Shown here: piece by piece, positions 63,481-64,000 of the stretch
How the letters are laid out: every line of letters starts with the position of its first letter
How positions within the stretch are numbered: position 1 is the first letter of the stretch
Made by a program: the position numbers and the translations under genes
From: Myxococcus dinghuensis
Lineage (GTDB): Bacteria; Myxococcota; Myxococcia; Myxococcales; Myxococcaceae
Reading direction: 5' to 3'
Length of the DNA: 64,000 bases
Assembly (NCBI RefSeq): GCF_024198235.1
Contig: NZ_JAKCFB010000001.1
Coordinates: 124,001 to 188,000 of the forward strand
Notes under the pieces: model-generated
What the model saw: the letters and a program-made list of their open reading frames with translations, nothing else
Told to the model about the DNA's origin: nothing
Database searches by the model: none

Positions 63481-63894
63481 ATGGCCGTGCCCAACCCCCG
63501 CAAGCTCTTCGTCAACCTGTGCGTCCAGGACCTGAAGCGGTCGATGGCGTTCTTCTCCGCGCTCGGCTTCACCTTCAACCCGAAGTTCACCAACGAGCAG
63601 GCCGCGTGCATGGTCCTCAGCGACGACGGCTACGTCATGCTCATCACCGAGCCCTACTTCAAGACGTTCACCCGCCGGGCCATCTGTGACACCCGCACGC
63701 ATACGGAGGGGCTGTTCACCGTCTCGTGTTCGAGCCGCGCGGAGGTGGACGACCTGGTGAAGAAGGCGCTCGCGGCGGGAGGCACGAACGCCATGCCCGC
63801 CCAGGACCACGGCTTCATGTACGGCTGGAGCTTCTACGACCTGGACGGCCACCACTGGGAGGTCGTGTGGATGGACCCGGCCGCCGCCGCGTAG
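63481..63894 (+). CDS. VOC-family glyoxalase/bleomycin-resistance-like protein
   Basis: A 137-residue VOC protein: KLFVNLCVQDLKRSMAFFSALGF opens, MVLSDDGYVMLITEPYF holds the central strand, and GWSFYDLDGHHWEVVWMDP closes with the metal-binding Glu and His. The typical sequence SALGFTFNPKFTNEQAACMV marks the group of extradiol-dioxygenase-like proteins of unknown substrate. It is probably in the same transcript as the preceding VOC gene. Confidence 0.85.
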   Translation: MAVPNPRKLFVNLCVQDLKRSMAFFSALGFTFNPKFTNEQAACMVLSDDGYVMLITEPYFKTFTRRAICDTRTHTEGLFTVSCSSRAEVDDLVKKALAAGGTNAMPAQDHGFMYGWSFYDLDGHHWEVVWMDPAAAA

Positions 63895-63912
63895 CCGGCC
63901 TGGACGGGCGTC

Positions 63913-64000
63913 TCAGGGCTTCTTCGGCGGATGGGCCTTCGCGTCCCATCCGCCGCCCAGCGCCTTGATGAGCCCGACGGCGGAGACCATGCGCTGGCCC
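63913..64000 (-). CDS. RND efflux outer-membrane factor (NodT/OprM type), 3' end only
   Basis: Only the last 28 residues are in the window. They end with VSAVGLIKALGGGWD, the conserved tail of NodT/OprM/TolC-like outer-membrane factors, followed by a short basic end (AKAHPPKKP). The rest of the gene and any RND pump partners would lie beyond base 64000. Confidence 0.75.
   Translation of the reverse strand, partial: GQRMVSAVGLIKALGGGWDAKAHPPKKP

Noticed and set aside
1-64000. CRISPR arrays, tRNA/rRNA genes, insertion sequences or phage genes
   Set aside because: No spaced direct repeats, cloverleaf sequences, transposase or integrase motifs were seen when reading the window.

Overview
The window is about 64 kb of very GC-rich DNA with a strong third-position G/C bias. 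It looks like the chromosome of a myxobacterium of the Myxococcus/Corallococcus/Archangium type. Pointers are a myxalamid-like PKS-NRPS end, a PilT-family ATPase, MopE-type repeats, a beta-gamma-crystallin (protein S-like) domain and more than ten lipoproteins. I see no tRNA, rRNA, CRISPR array, insertion sequence or phage gene.

Layout. 1-5550: the 3' end of a modular PKS, an alanine-type C-A-PCP-reductase NRPS (MxaA-like) and a small VOC protein. 5810-9663: a glycosidase-like secreted protein and two lipoprotein proteases (trypsin-like and M57). 9664-11130: a zinc-ribbon membrane protein and its terminator. 11661-19008: a compact operon of unknown product, made of a basic four-repeat protein, a PaaK-like ligase fused to a carrier domain, a TrpB2-like PLP enzyme lacking the catalytic Glu, an acyl-CoA-dehydrogenase-like enzyme, a proline-type adenylation enzyme and an esterase; the last enzymes resemble the prolyl-carrier-to-pyrrole system. 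19109-33260: mostly secreted proteins and lipoproteins (DUF2490, FG-GAP/MopE, beta-propellers, crystallin fusion, M4 protease), plus a bestrophin and a frameshifted gene. 33502-47352: mixed housekeeping (methyltransferase, SUV3-like helicase, glycyl-tRNA synthetase, PilT paralogue, GapN) and further secreted proteins. 47631-54257: a secreted protein, then a minus-strand operon that looks like a new RiPP locus. 54349-64000: two MuiA/DUF4139 proteins, PPK2, small Cys-rich lipoproteins, an amino-acid permease, a cyclase-like protein, DoxX, two VOC proteins and the end of an efflux outer-membrane gene.

The most exciting candidate is the operon at 54257-48818 (minus). It encodes DUF6624, a degenerate JmjC/cupin protein, an intact JmjC/cupin oxygenase, a 51-residue peptide ending in RATCSRAIYCV, and a LanM-type dehydratase that keeps its kinase and elimination residues but has no LanC cyclase domain. 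I infer a ribosomal peptide that is dehydrated and hydroxylated. The second candidate is the 11661-19008 operon, which joins carrier-bound proline oxidation chemistry to a repetitive basic protein and a re-purposed tryptophan-synthase fold. Both readings rest on motifs read by eye; no database search was run.
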